Below are positions 26,450 to 35,626 of a stretch of DNA of 64,000 bases, in pieces. Each line of letters opens with the position of its first letter. The first letter of the stretch is position 1. Origin of the DNA: JAABTL01 sp964465355 (GTDB taxonomy: Bacteria; Deinococcota; Deinococci; Deinococcales; Trueperaceae); assembly GCA_964465355.1 (NCBI GenBank), contig CAYXJZ010000004.1, positions 1-64,000 on the forward strand. The letters run 5' to 3'. The position numbers and the translations under genes were made by a program. Below the pieces are notes generated by a model. That model was given only the letters and a program-made list of their open reading frames with translations, did no database searches and was not told where the DNA came from.

Positions 26450-28078
26450 ATGCATCGACAGGGAAGCGGGCGACCGACCCGGGTCCATCTCGTCGCCAGC
26501 GGCGACCAACGGGAGAGCGCCAACCGGATGTGCTGGCCGGCCCAGCGCGACATGGAGGCCCGTCTGACCGCCGCCTTCGCGCAGCACGGCGTGGAGGTGG
26601 TGCGCGCCCACGCCTTCGACGCCGGCAAGGGCCACGGCTTCCTGGACAGCCAGCGCGCCGGCATGGACGTGCTGAGCTCCGTGCCAGATGACGCCTGGGT
26701 GGTGGTGGCGGTGGCAGCATGGCAGTACAGCCATCACCTGCTCGCCGGCCTGCTCGACCGCCAGGCGCCGATCCTGACGGTGGCCAACTGGAGCGGCGCC
26801 TGGCCAGGGCTGGTGGGGCTGCTCAACCTCAACGCCTGCCTGACCAAGGCGGGCAAGCCATACGCCACGCTCTGGAGCGAGACCTTCGAGGACGCCGCCT
26901 TCGGCGCCAGGCTCGACCACTGGCTGCTGCACGGCTGCATCGAACACGACGACGCGCACGTCCACCGCTTCGACCCGGACAGGGCGCCGACGCAGGCGCG
27001 CGAGCTCGGCCAGACGCTGGCCGCCGACCTGCGCCGCAACAAGGCCATCATCGGCGTCCTCGACGAAGGCTGCATGGGCATGAGCAACGCCATCCTCGAG
27101 GACGGCCTGCTCAACCCCATGGGGATCTTCAAGGAGCGCCTCTCGCAGTCGGCGTTGCTGGCGGAGATGCGCTCGGTGGCCGACCAGGAGGCCGAGGCGG
27201 TGATCGCCTGGCTTAGGGGCCGCGGCATGCGCTTCGAGCTGGGCGAGGACGAGGACGAGCATCTCACCGAGGCGCAACTGCGCGAGCAGGGCCGGATGTA
27301 CGTGGCCGCCGTGCGGCTGGCCGACCGCTTCGGCTGCGACGCCATCGGCATCCAGTACCAGCAGGGCCTCAAGGACATGGCGCCCGCCAGCGACCTGGTG
27401 GAGGGCCTGCTCAACGACGCGGATCGGCCGCCGGTGCGACGCGCCGAGGACGGCCAGGAGCTGTACCCCGGCCGGCCGCTCACCCACTTCAACGAGGTGG
27501 ACGAGTGCGCGGCCGTGGACGGCCTGGTCACCGACCGCATCTGGCGCCGGTTGGGCTTCGACCCGAGCAACACCCTGCACGACCTGCGCTGGGGCGAGGA
27601 CTACGACCTGGATGGCTCGACCGCCTTCCTCTGGACCCTGCAGATCTCCGGCGCCGTGCCTGCATCCCACCTGGAGGGCGGCTACGCAGGCGCCACGGGC
27701 TACCGGCAGCCTGCCATGTACTTCCCCTGGGGCGGCAGCACCCTCTCCGGCGTCTGCCGGCCGGGCGAGCTGGTGTGGTCGAGGGTCTTCGTGCAGGACG
27801 GCAGGCTGCACGCCGACCTTGGGCGGGGGCGGGCGCTGCGCCTGCCCGAGGCGGAGACCGAACGCAGACGCCGCTCGACCACCTACGCCTGGCCCATCCT
27901 GCACGCCGCGCTCGACGGCGTGAGCCGCGACCAGATGATGGCCCGCCACAAGTCCAACCACCTGCAGGTGGCCTACGCGCCTGAGGCTGCGGGAGCCGAC
28001 CTGGCGCTGGCCGCCAAGGCGGCAGCCTTCCACGCCATGGGTCTGGAGGTCCATCTCTGCGGCGTCGGGCAGCCATGA
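26450..28078 (+). CDS. L-fucose isomerase-like protein
   Basis: The protein is 542 residues from ATG 26450, with GGAGG (26435-26439) ten bases upstream. The sequence has the length and layout of the FucI/AraA-type ketol isomerases: an N-terminal VHLVASGDQRES domain, a central segment IIGVLDEGCMGMSNAILEDGLL, and a catalytic half with DAIGIQYQQGLKD and ALFN-like metal regions (LTHFNEVDECAAVDG). These Mn-dependent enzymes convert an aldose to a ketose for a kinase. It overlaps the FGGY kinase gene by four bases (ATGA). The substrate is unknown; the sequence differs enough from classic FucI that a related hexose or deoxysugar is possible. Confidence 0.75.
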   Translation: MHRQGSGRPTRVHLVASGDQRESANRMCWPAQRDMEARLTAAFAQHGVEVVRAHAFDAGKGHGFLDSQRAGMDVLSSVPDDAWVVVAVAAWQYSHHLLAGLLDRQAPILTVANWSGAWPGLVGLLNLNACLTKAGKPYATLWSETFEDAAFGARLDHWLLHGCIEHDDAHVHRFDPDRAPTQARELGQTLAADLRRNKAIIGVLDEGCMGMSNAILEDGLLNPMGIFKERLSQSALLAEMRSVADQEAEAVIAWLRGRGMRFELGEDEDEHLTEAQLREQGRMYVAAVRLADRFGCDAIGIQYQQGLKDMAPASDLVEGLLNDADRPPVRRAEDGQELYPGRPLTHFNEVDECAAVDGLVTDRIWRRLGFDPSNTLHDLRWGEDYDLDGSTAFLWTLQISGAVPASHLEGGYAGATGYRQPAMYFPWGGSTLSGVCRPGELVWSRVFVQDGRLHADLGRGRALRLPEAETERRRRSTTYAWPILHAALDGVSRDQMMARHKSNHLQVAYAPEAAGADLALAAKAAAFHAMGLEVHLCGVGQP

Positions 28079-29598
28079 GGCCCGAACTGCTGTTGGGCAT
28101 CGACATCGGGACCTACAGCAGCAAGGCGGTGCTGGCGACACCCGGCGGCGAGATCCTGCGCAGCGCCGTGGCTCAGCACGACCTGGAGCTGCCGCGGCCG
28201 GGCTGGGCGGAGCACGACGCCGACGGGCTGTGGTGGGCGGACACCGTCGCCCTCTGCCGCCAGTTGCTGGACGGTCGGCCCTACGGCGGGGCCGATGTCG
28301 CGGCGGTGGCCATCAGCGCCATCGGCCCTTGCCTGCTGCCGCTGGACGCGCAGGACAGACCCTTGAGGAAGGGCATCCTCTACGGCGTCGACACCCGCGC
28401 CTCGGAGGAGATCGAACAGCTGAACCGGCGCTGGGGCGAGGAGGCCATCTACGCCTTCTCCCGCATGCACCTCAGCAGCCAGGCGATCGGCCCCAAGATC
28501 CTGTGGCTGCGGCGTCACGAGCCGGAGGTCTGGGAGCGGACCGCCAGGCTCACCACCGCCAGCAGCTACGTGGTCCTGCGCCTGACAGGCGAGCAGGTCA
28601 TCGACCACCACACGGCCAGCCACTTCATGCCGCTCTACGGCCCGGCGACCGGCCGCTGGTCAGAGCGCTTCGCCGAGGGCCTTGCCGAGCTGTCGCTGCT
28701 CCCTAGGCTGGGCTGGAGCGACGAGATGGCCGGCGGCGTCACAGGCTCGGCCGCCGAGGCCACCGGGCTGCGCCAGGGGACCCCGGTCACGGTCGGCACC
28801 GTGGACGCCCTGAGCGAGGCGCTCAGCGTCGGGGTGCTGGATCCCGGCGAGCTGATGGTCATGTACGGCAGCACCACCTTCTTCATCCTGGTGACCGAAG
28901 GCGCAAGACCCAGCCCGACAGGCTGGAGCACACCGGGAGCCTTCGCCGGCCAGCAACTGCTGGCGGCCGGCACGGCCACCAGCGGCTCGCTCACCCGCTG
29001 GTTCGTCGACGAGCTCGCCAAGGAGCTGCCACTCGAGCAGGCCTACGAACGGCTGTCGCAGGAGGCGGAGGAGGTCGGCCCCGGCGCGGGCGGCCTGGTC
29101 ATGCTGCCCTACTTCAGCGGTGAGCGCACACCCATCCAAGATCCCTTGGCCCGCGGGGTGATCGCCGGCCTCTCGCTGCACCACCGTCGCGCCCACCTGT
29201 ACCGCGCCGTCCTGGAGGGGGTGGCCTTCGGCATCCGCCACAACCTGGAGGCCTTCGCCGAGATGGGCGAGACCCTGCGCCGGGTGGTGGCCGTGGGTGG
29301 GGGCGCTAGCGGCGACACCTGGCTGCGCATCGTCAGCGACGCCAGCGGCGTCCCCCAGGAGGTGCCGCGTACGACGGTCGGCGCCAGCTACGGCGACGCC
29401 TTCCTCGCCGGCATGGCGACCGGCCTCCTGCGACGCGACGACCTGCGCGACTGGGTGGGCGGGGCAAGGCGCATCGAGCCGGACGCGGCGCCGCGCGCTG
29501 TCTACGACCAGGCCTACGAGCGCTTCCGGGCCCTGTACCAGGCCACCAAGCCCATCGTGCACGGCCTGGCGCGCAGCGGCGGAGGGACGAAGGCATGA
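28075..29598 (+). CDS. FGGY-family carbohydrate kinase
   Basis: The protein is 507 residues. The ASKHA ATPase motifs are clear: LLGIDIGTYSSKAVL (phosphate 1) at the N-terminus, GVDTRASEEIEQLN, MVMYGSTTFFILVT (phosphate 2) and VVAVGGGASGDTWLRIVSDASGVP (adenosine). It resembles xylulokinase/ribulokinase-type enzymes, which phosphorylate ketoses. It lies between the isomerase and GH3 genes with 4-bp overlaps on each side, so isomerase then kinase form a sugar-entry pathway. Confidence 0.9.
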   Translation: MRPELLLGIDIGTYSSKAVLATPGGEILRSAVAQHDLELPRPGWAEHDADGLWWADTVALCRQLLDGRPYGGADVAAVAISAIGPCLLPLDAQDRPLRKGILYGVDTRASEEIEQLNRRWGEEAIYAFSRMHLSSQAIGPKILWLRRHEPEVWERTARLTTASSYVVLRLTGEQVIDHHTASHFMPLYGPATGRWSERFAEGLAELSLLPRLGWSDEMAGGVTGSAAEATGLRQGTPVTVGTVDALSEALSVGVLDPGELMVMYGSTTFFILVTEGARPSPTGWSTPGAFAGQQLLAAGTATSGSLTRWFVDELAKELPLEQAYERLSQEAEEVGPGAGGLVMLPYFSGERTPIQDPLARGVIAGLSLHHRRAHLYRAVLEGVAFGIRHNLEAFAEMGETLRRVVAVGGGASGDTWLRIVSDASGVPQEVPRTTVGASYGDAFLAGMATGLLRRDDLRDWVGGARRIEPDAAPRAVYDQAYERFRALYQATKPIVHGLARSGGGTKA

Positions 29599-31265
29599 CC
29601 GGGGCCGAGCGCTGGGCGACCAAGACCATGGCGCACCTGACGCTGGAACAGAAGCTGGCGCAGCTCATCACCGTGCCGCTGGATGGCGCGCTGGCCGTAG
29701 AGGGCTCGACCGAGCTCGAGCAGGCGGTCGCCCTCGCCACCGAGCACGGCGTAGGCTCCTTCGTCCTCTACCGCGGCAGGTCGAAGGAGGTGGCCCAGCT
29801 CCTCAACCGCCTTCAGGCCGCCGCCGAGCTGCCGCTGCTCATCGCCGCCGACTTCGAGGCAGGCGCCGGCCAGGCGGTCGGCGACGCCACCGAGTTCCCG
29901 GCGAACATGGCCTTCTCGGCCATCGGATCCCCCGACCTCATGCACCGGGCGGCATCGATCTACGCCACCGAGGGGCGTGCCATGGGCATCCACCTGGCCT
30001 ACGCGCCTGTGGTCGACCTCTCGCTGCAGCCGCACAACCCCGCCGAGAGCGTGCGCTCCTTCGGGGCCGACCTCGACCTGCTCGGCCGCCTGGTGCGGGC
30101 CCACGTCCGCGGTTTCCACCAGCAGGGGATGCTCGTCACCGCCAAGCACTTCCCCGGGCGGGGTGACGTCGACCCGGTGCCGCACCGCCCGGGCTGGGCC
30201 TGGATCGACAAACCGGCCGCGGAGGTGGAGCGCCTGGAGTTCCGCGCCTTCCGCCACGCCATCGAAGCCGGGGTTGACTTCGTCATGACCGAGCACCTGG
30301 CCGTGCCCTCGCTCACCGACGGCTCGGACGAGCCCGCCAGCGTCGAGGCGCGCATCACCAGCGGCTGGCTTCGGGAACGCCTCGGCTTCCGCGGGATCAT
30401 CACCTCAGACGACCTCTGGTACGACCACGTCGTCGAACGCTACGGCGCCGAGGAGGTGGTGGTGCGGTCCTTCGAGGCAGGCCACGACCTCATCCTCAAG
30501 CCCCGCGACCCCGTGGCATCCATCGCCGCGCTGGCCGAGGCCGTCCGCTCCGGGCGCATCACGGAGCGCAGGGTGGATGAGGCGCTGGCCAGGTTCCTGG
30601 CGGTGAAGGCCGGTCTGGGCCTGCACCGTGGGCGCCTGGTCGACGTAGACCGCGTCGAGGAGCGGGTGGGCATCCCCGCCCACCGGGCCTTGGCCCAGGA
30701 GGTCGCTGACCGCTCGCTGACCCAGCTCAGGAACGATGGCGTGCTGCCCCTGGCCGGTTTCAGCGGAGACGACCGGCCCGCCATCGTCAACCTGAACTTG
30801 CAGAAGCTGCAAGACGATCCGCTGCCCGAGGCGCTGTCGGCCAAGCTGCTCGAGGCCCTGCCGGGGAGGGGGAGCTGGACTCTACGCCCGGGTACGACGC
30901 CAGCCGAGCGGGCGATGATCTACGAGGCTACGCTGTCCGCTGACCTGGTGCTGCTGTCCCTCTTCGTCCAGCGCGACAAGTACGGCGAGGCGGCGCCCCT
31001 GCGCAGGGAGGACCTGGAGCTCATCGAGCGACTCGTCGCCCAGAAGCCGGGAAGGGTGGTGGCCATGGCCTACGGCAACCCCCATCTGCTGCGGCGTCTG
31101 CCGGGTGTCGCCGCCTTCCTGGTCGGCTACGGGGAGCAGGGCTGGTTCGGGAACCAGCAGATCTACCTCGAGTCCTTCCTCAAGGCTCTGCTGGGCGAGA
31201 TCCTGCCGACGGGACGGCTACCTGTCGACGTCGACGAGGCCCATGCCATGGGCAGCGGCGGCTAG
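29595..31265 (+). CDS. Glycoside hydrolase family 3, NagZ-like
   Basis: The protein is 556 residues without a signal peptide, so it is cytoplasmic. The TIM barrel contains TLEQKLAQLITVPLDG, KHFPGRGD at 184-191 and ITSDDLWYD with nucleophile D272. The His at 197 after KHFPG resembles the mobile-loop His of NagZ N-acetylglucosaminidases. A C-terminal alpha/beta domain follows, longer than in minimal NagZ. It probably cleaves imported beta-glycosides. The stop TAG overlaps the convergent FAD oxidoreductase stop (shared CTAG). Confidence 0.85.
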   Translation: MTGAERWATKTMAHLTLEQKLAQLITVPLDGALAVEGSTELEQAVALATEHGVGSFVLYRGRSKEVAQLLNRLQAAAELPLLIAADFEAGAGQAVGDATEFPANMAFSAIGSPDLMHRAASIYATEGRAMGIHLAYAPVVDLSLQPHNPAESVRSFGADLDLLGRLVRAHVRGFHQQGMLVTAKHFPGRGDVDPVPHRPGWAWIDKPAAEVERLEFRAFRHAIEAGVDFVMTEHLAVPSLTDGSDEPASVEARITSGWLRERLGFRGIITSDDLWYDHVVERYGAEEVVVRSFEAGHDLILKPRDPVASIAALAEAVRSGRITERRVDEALARFLAVKAGLGLHRGRLVDVDRVEERVGIPAHRALAQEVADRSLTQLRNDGVLPLAGFSGDDRPAIVNLNLQKLQDDPLPEALSAKLLEALPGRGSWTLRPGTTPAERAMIYEATLSADLVLLSLFVQRDKYGEAAPLRREDLELIERLVAQKPGRVVAMAYGNPHLLRRLPGVAAFLVGYGEQGWFGNQQIYLESFLKALLGEILPTGRLPVDVDEAHAMGSGG

Positions 31266-33103
31266 ACCAAGGCTCGATACAACGCCAACGCCACGTCGCC
31301 GATCGTCGCCTCTGCCGCCACCTTCGCGATCGTCTCCTCACCCAGACCCAGCTCCCGCGCGCGTACCCGCCACCGCTCCTCCTCTTCCGAACCCAAGGCC
31401 TCCCCAAGCCGCGCGTCATAGCCCCGGAAGAAGCCCTTCGCCCCCAAGAGCTGCACCGCCGCCACCCAAGGCCCCTCCGTCGCCATGTCGAAGTCGTTGA
31501 AGAAGGCGATCATGTGCCCGCCCTCCACCAGCTCCCGTTGCAGCAGTTCCACGTCCAGCGTGCCCACCTCACGCCCCGTCCGCCGCGCCAGCGCCGCCGC
31601 GCAGCCCGCCACCTCGCCCATCTGCATCAGCGTCGGCGTCTGCCGCAGCGTCCCCCAGGCCACGTGGCTGGCCGACACGCACACCGGCACGATCAGGTTG
31701 TCCAGCTCCTGAGGCAACAGCACCCCGTATGGCACCTGCGCCGGCCGCGTCTGCTCCTGTAGGAAGAACTGCCCGTCGCAGCAGGTGCCTGGCCGCCGCT
31801 CGGTGGTGCAGGCCAGCGAGTCGAGCGGGAAGTCGGTGATGGCGATGCTGTCGGCGTGCACCGGCGTGCGCTCCCAGCCGGGGGCCAGCAACGCGTCGTG
31901 CTCGGTGAAGGTGGCGCGGCCAACGATGCGGCGCGCCTCGCGCACGTAGAGGTGGTAGGGCACGTGGCCATTGTCGGCGAACTCGTCGGCGGCCAGGCCC
32001 CAGGCCTTGGCCTGCTCGCGCAAGGCCACCGGCACCGCCTCGTCGTTCTGCAGGAAGTAGAGGATGCCGAGCGCATGGTCCAGGTGGCGCCTCTCGATCT
32101 CGCGCCGCGTGGCCGCGTCGCCGTCGGCGTAGGCCTTGCCAGCCCCGGTGAAGTTGCTGGCGTTCCAGCTGCGCTTGCGGTTGGGCAGGCGGTGGCCGTG
32201 GATCAGGTGGTCCTCGGCCACCATCGCCTCCAGCGTGCGGGTAAGGAAGCGGTGGTGCAAGGCGTATGGCCGCGTACCGATCTCCTCCGGCGAGAGGGCG
32301 ATGGCCTGGTAGTCCTCGCGCCGGTAGCCATCGGGCCGTGGGACGGGGACGCGGTTGGTCGGGTCGTCCGTGAGGCAGAGGCGGTAGCTGTAGTCCTGGA
32401 CCTCGTCGTCACCCTCGCCCGTGCTGCCGGCCAGGATGCCCATGGTGCTGCGCTTGGGGTGGATGTTGAGCCGCCCCTCGGCGGCCTCGATGGGGTAGTC
32501 GCCGTCCACCCAGCGGGTGAAGAGCTTGCCGGCATGCAGCTCGCCGAACGCCGTCCTGGACTCCCGGCCGATGCGGTATGGCACGCCGGCCACGGCCGCC
32601 AGGTCGCCGGTGTAGGAGGCGTCGACGAAGGTGGCGGCGCGCACCAGCACCGTCGGGCCGTCCGGCTCCAGCGAGGCGAAACGCACCGCCAGCACCCGCC
32701 GACGGTCGCGCTCCACGCCGACGGGCCGCATGCGGTGGACCAGCTCGATGCCCCCCTCTGCAGCCACCATCTCCCGGATCACCTGCAGGGCCACGCTGGG
32801 CTCGAAGCTGAGCATGGGATGCCTGCGGTCGGCGCCGACGCAGTGGGCGTAGGCCGCCGAGTCCTCGCCGTAGCGCTCACGGTAGTGCGCCCGGATGCGC
32901 GCCCTGAACTCCTCCACCAGCGGCGAGCGAGCGCCGTCGTAGTGGGTCTCCAACGCACCCAAGGAGGCCAACACGCCGCCCAACTGCTCCTTGGCGGTGA
33001 CCAGTAAGGTGCGCAGGCCGCCACGTGCGCCCTGGATGGCTGCCGCCACACCAGCCGCGCTCTCGCCGAACACCAGCAGGTCGACCGATCGCTCGCTCAC
33101 CAT
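31262..33103 (-). CDS. FAD-dependent oxidoreductase (FAD_oxidored type)
   Basis: The product is 613 residues when started at ATG 33103, with GGAGC upstream. The long form to 33199 lacks protein-like sequence. The FAD fold begins SVDLLVFGESAAGVAAAIQGARGGLRTLLVTAK, a GxGxxG variant (GESAAG), and the family signature FVDASYTGDLAAVAGVPYRIGRES follows. Later motifs include LIVPVCVSASHVAWGTLRQTPTLMQMGEVAGCAAAL. These proteins oxidise sugars, hydroxyacids or related small molecules. It faces a second FAD oxidoreductase across a shared promoter. Confidence 0.85.
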   Translation of the reverse strand: MVSERSVDLLVFGESAAGVAAAIQGARGGLRTLLVTAKEQLGGVLASLGALETHYDGARSPLVEEFRARIRAHYRERYGEDSAAYAHCVGADRRHPMLSFEPSVALQVIREMVAAEGGIELVHRMRPVGVERDRRRVLAVRFASLEPDGPTVLVRAATFVDASYTGDLAAVAGVPYRIGRESRTAFGELHAGKLFTRWVDGDYPIEAAEGRLNIHPKRSTMGILAGSTGEGDDEVQDYSYRLCLTDDPTNRVPVPRPDGYRREDYQAIALSPEEIGTRPYALHHRFLTRTLEAMVAEDHLIHGHRLPNRKRSWNASNFTGAGKAYADGDAATRREIERRHLDHALGILYFLQNDEAVPVALREQAKAWGLAADEFADNGHVPYHLYVREARRIVGRATFTEHDALLAPGWERTPVHADSIAITDFPLDSLACTTERRPGTCCDGQFFLQEQTRPAQVPYGVLLPQELDNLIVPVCVSASHVAWGTLRQTPTLMQMGEVAGCAAALARRTGREVGTLDVELLQRELVEGGHMIAFFNDFDMATEGPWVAAVQLLGAKGFFRGYDARLGEALGSEEEERWRVRARELGLGEETIAKVAAEATIGDVALALYRALV

Positions 33104-33164
33104 CGGGATGCTCCTCCATGCGCGGCGGCGGTCGATCCCGGTCCCGGGAAGCCGCCGCCAGTGC

Positions 33165-33217
33165 TTGACGATGCCGTCTCTTGGGGGTAGCGTAGCCACA
33201 TATCAGATATCTGTCAA
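33165..33217. promoter_or_regulatory. Overlapping divergent promoters with GntR operator
   Basis: Plus strand: -35 TTGACG (33165-33170), 17 bp, -10 TAGCGT (33188-33193). Minus strand: -35 TTGACA (33212-33217), 17 bp, -10 TACGCT (33189-33194). The two -10 boxes lie on the same bases of opposite strands, so the promoters exclude each other. The operator TATCAGATATCTGTCAA (33201-33217) covers the minus -35 and the plus start point. It matches the site upstream of the gntR gene at 41789-41805 with one difference. Confidence 0.72.
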
Positions 33218-33264
33218 CGTGGGGTCGCGTTCGGACGGGACCAGCCACGGACCGGGGTGGAACC

Positions 33265-34749
33265 ATGGCCGAACTCAGTCCTCACAGCACGCAGGTCCTC
33301 GTCGTCGGCGCCGGGGCGGCCGGCCTGTCGGCTGCCATCAGCGCTGCCAGGCAGGGCGCCAAGGTGCTGCTGGTGGAGTACCAGGGCTTCGTCGGCGGCA
33401 TCTCCTCCACCCTGCCATGGTTGGGCTTCCACGACCGCGACTACCGCCAGGTGGTCAAGGGCCTGGCGGCGGAGTTCGTCCAGCGCCTGCAGCAGCGGGG
33501 CGGCGCATCGGACTACGTCCTCGACATCAAGTGCGGCTCGCTGGTCAGTGTCGACAGCCATCAGTGGAAGGTCCTGGCCATGCAGATGGTGCAGGAGGCC
33601 GGCGTCGACCTCATGCTCCACACCCAGGTGGTGGCCACCCTGCGCGACAGCGACCGCATCCGCGGCGTGGTGGTGGAGCACAAGTCGGGACGCCAGGAGA
33701 TCCGTGCCGATGTGATCATCGACGCCAGCGGCGACGGCGACGTGGCCGCCCGCGGCGGGGTGGCATGGGAGAAGGGCCGCACCGCCGACGGCCTGGTGCA
33801 GGCGCCCACGCTGGTGTTCCGCCTGGGCGGGCTGGACAGGGCGCGCTTCGTCGAGGCATGCAAGGACCCCGGCCTGCGCTACCGCGAGTGGATCGCCGAC
33901 GACCCGGTGCTCTGGGCCAAGAACCAGCAGCGCCTTGACGGCATGCAGGCCATCGTCCTCGGCGGCTTCGCCGGCCTGATCGAGCGGGCGCGACGCGACG
34001 GCGTGGCCGACTTCCCGCAGACGCGGGTGGTGGGCGTGAAGACGCACGTGGCCGACGAGCTCACCGTGGTCATGACGCGGGTGCTCGGCCTGGACCCCAC
34101 CGATGTGGCCAGCATGTCGGCGGCCTACCTCAAGCTCTACGGCCAGGTGGACGGGCTGCTGGCCTTCTTCCGCGGCTACGTGCCAGGCGCCGAGGCCGTC
34201 AACCTGCGCGAGATCGCCCCCATGCTTGGCGTGCGCGAGAGCCGCCGCATCATGGGCGATTACGTCATGACGATGGAGGACCTGGTCGACGGCCGCGTGC
34301 CCGACGACACGGTGGCCATGGGCGCCTACCACATCGACATCCACCGGCCGGCAGGAACATGGGTGGAGTCGCACAACGTGCAGGCCTACGGCATCCCCCT
34401 GCGCAGCCTCATCGCACGCGATGTGGACGGCCTGATGATGGCGGGCAAGTGCCTGTCCGCCACGCACGAGGCGGTGGCCTCCACCCGGGTCATCCCCATC
34501 TGCATGGCCCAGGGGCAAGCGGCGGGCACGGCGGCCGGGATGGCCGTGGTCCAGGGGACCGACGTGCGGACTCTGGGCTTCGGCCAGCTGCGCGACCGAT
34601 TGTTGGAGCAGGGGGCCGAGTTGGGCCAGACGCTTGGGCGACCGGACCTGGCCGCCATCGACACCATCGGCCAACTGCCCTTTGATGAGCCGCCCACCAC
34701 GGGCGACCGTGACGCGGCGTCGGCGGGCGCTGCTGCTTGGGTGCGTTAG
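33265..34749 (+). CDS. FAD-dependent oxidoreductase (FAD_oxidored type)
   Basis: The protein is 494 residues. The FAD-binding GxGxxG motif is VLVVGAGAAGLSAAISAARQGAKVLLVEYQGFVGG. ADVIIDASGDGDVAARGGVAWEKGR is the second FAD signature, and the C-terminus carries DVDGLMMAGKCLSATHEAVASTRVIPICMAQGQAAGTAAGMAV. It is a paralogue-like partner of the oppositely transcribed oxidoreductase. The substrate is unknown, but the GntR regulon with an aldolase suggests a hydroxyacid or sugar acid. A 17-bp near-repeat (34758-34770 and 34775-34787) lies just after the stop. Confidence 0.87.
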   Translation: MAELSPHSTQVLVVGAGAAGLSAAISAARQGAKVLLVEYQGFVGGISSTLPWLGFHDRDYRQVVKGLAAEFVQRLQQRGGASDYVLDIKCGSLVSVDSHQWKVLAMQMVQEAGVDLMLHTQVVATLRDSDRIRGVVVEHKSGRQEIRADVIIDASGDGDVAARGGVAWEKGRTADGLVQAPTLVFRLGGLDRARFVEACKDPGLRYREWIADDPVLWAKNQQRLDGMQAIVLGGFAGLIERARRDGVADFPQTRVVGVKTHVADELTVVMTRVLGLDPTDVASMSAAYLKLYGQVDGLLAFFRGYVPGAEAVNLREIAPMLGVRESRRIMGDYVMTMEDLVDGRVPDDTVAMGAYHIDIHRPAGTWVESHNVQAYGIPLRSLIARDVDGLMMAGKCLSATHEAVASTRVIPICMAQGQAAGTAAGMAVVQGTDVRTLGFGQLRDRLLEQGAELGQTLGRPDLAAIDTIGQLPFDEPPTTGDRDAASAGAAAWVR

Positions 34750-34757
34750 TAGCCCGG

Positions 34758-34787
34758 CGCGCTAGCCGTCCGGTGCGCTAACCGTCC
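34758..34787. repeat. 17-bp-offset tandem near-repeat at gene ends
   Basis: GCGCTAGCCGTCC (34758-34770) and GCGCTAACCGTCC (34775-34787) differ at one base. The second copy includes the stop codon of the PHP gene (34778-34780), so a duplication seems to have copied the 3' end of that gene. Confidence 0.5.
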
Positions 34788-35626
34788 AGCGGCCTGAGGC
34801 TGGCCCGCGCCGCTGCGATGGGCAGGTCGACGCGGCTGCGCTCCAGGAAGACGGACACCTGCTGCGCACCCATGGCCGCCAGCCGGTCCAGGGCCTCCTC
34901 GAAGTCGGCCCCCACCCGCTCGGGCTGGTGCGCGTCGGCGCCCACCACGATGGGGATGCCGCGCTCGATGGCGCCGCGCAGGAAGGCATCGCCCGGGTAG
35001 AACTCGAAAGGTGCCTTGCGCCGTCCAGATGTGTTGTGCTCGATAGCCACGCCGGTGGCAGCGATGCGGTCGAGGCTGGCCTCGATCCAGGGGAGGCAGG
35101 CGTCTGGGTCCCAACGCTCTGGCTCCATGATCTTCACCAGGTCAGGGTGCGCCAGGCAGTCGAAGAGGCCGGTCTCCGCGGCCTGCGCCAGGTGACCGAA
35201 GTAGCCCTGCCAGAAGGCCATCAGGTCGCCGGTCCAGAAGCGGGAGCGGTACTCGGCGTAAGGCGCGTGCACCGAGCCGAGGACGTAGTTCAAGGGCGCC
35301 GAGGCCAGTTGCTGGCGCAACCAGGGCTCGAACTCCGGCAGGTAGTCGCATTCGAGGCCCAGCCGCACGTCCACCTCGCCGGCGAACTCTGCCTGCGCCC
35401 GCGCCACCATGGCCTGGTAGTCGCCGAACTGCTCGGCCGCCATCCGGGTGCGGGCGGAATAGCCTTCGGGCATGGGGTTGTGGCAGGTGATGACGATGCC
35501 CTTGAGGCCGCGCCTGGCCGCGGCCGCGGCGTAGTCGCCTGGCTCGCCTGAGGCGTGGCCGCAGAGCGGGGTGTGGGCGTGGGTCTCATAGAGCTGGGGC
35601 TCCAAGGACTTCGTGGCCTCAGGCAT
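34778..35626 (-). CDS. PHP-domain phosphatase (histidinol-phosphatase type)
   Basis: The protein is 282 residues with the metal-binding PHP motifs: YETHAHTPLCGHA (HxH), IVITCHNPMPEGY, GLECDYLPEFE, VLGSVHA, FDCLAHPDLVK and IVVGADAHQP. It belongs with HisK-type phosphatases. In this locus it probably dephosphorylates a sugar or triose derivative, since no histidine gene is near. Its start overlaps the isomerase gene end by eight bases, and it is the last gene of the GntR operon. Confidence 0.82.
   Translation of the reverse strand: MPEATKSLEPQLYETHAHTPLCGHASGEPGDYAAAAARRGLKGIVITCHNPMPEGYSARTRMAAEQFGDYQAMVARAQAEFAGEVDVRLGLECDYLPEFEPWLRQQLASAPLNYVLGSVHAPYAEYRSRFWTGDLMAFWQGYFGHLAQAAETGLFDCLAHPDLVKIMEPERWDPDACLPWIEASLDRIAATGVAIEHNTSGRRKAPFEFYPGDAFLRGAIERGIPIVVGADAHQPERVGADFEEALDRLAAMGAQQVSVFLERSRVDLPIAAARASLRPLDG

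Noticed and set aside
25481..28141. 886-codon minus-strand open frame spanning lacI and the isomerase gene
   Set aside because: It is antisense to well-supported genes, and its composition is that of a shadow frame in GC-rich DNA. No domain is visible.
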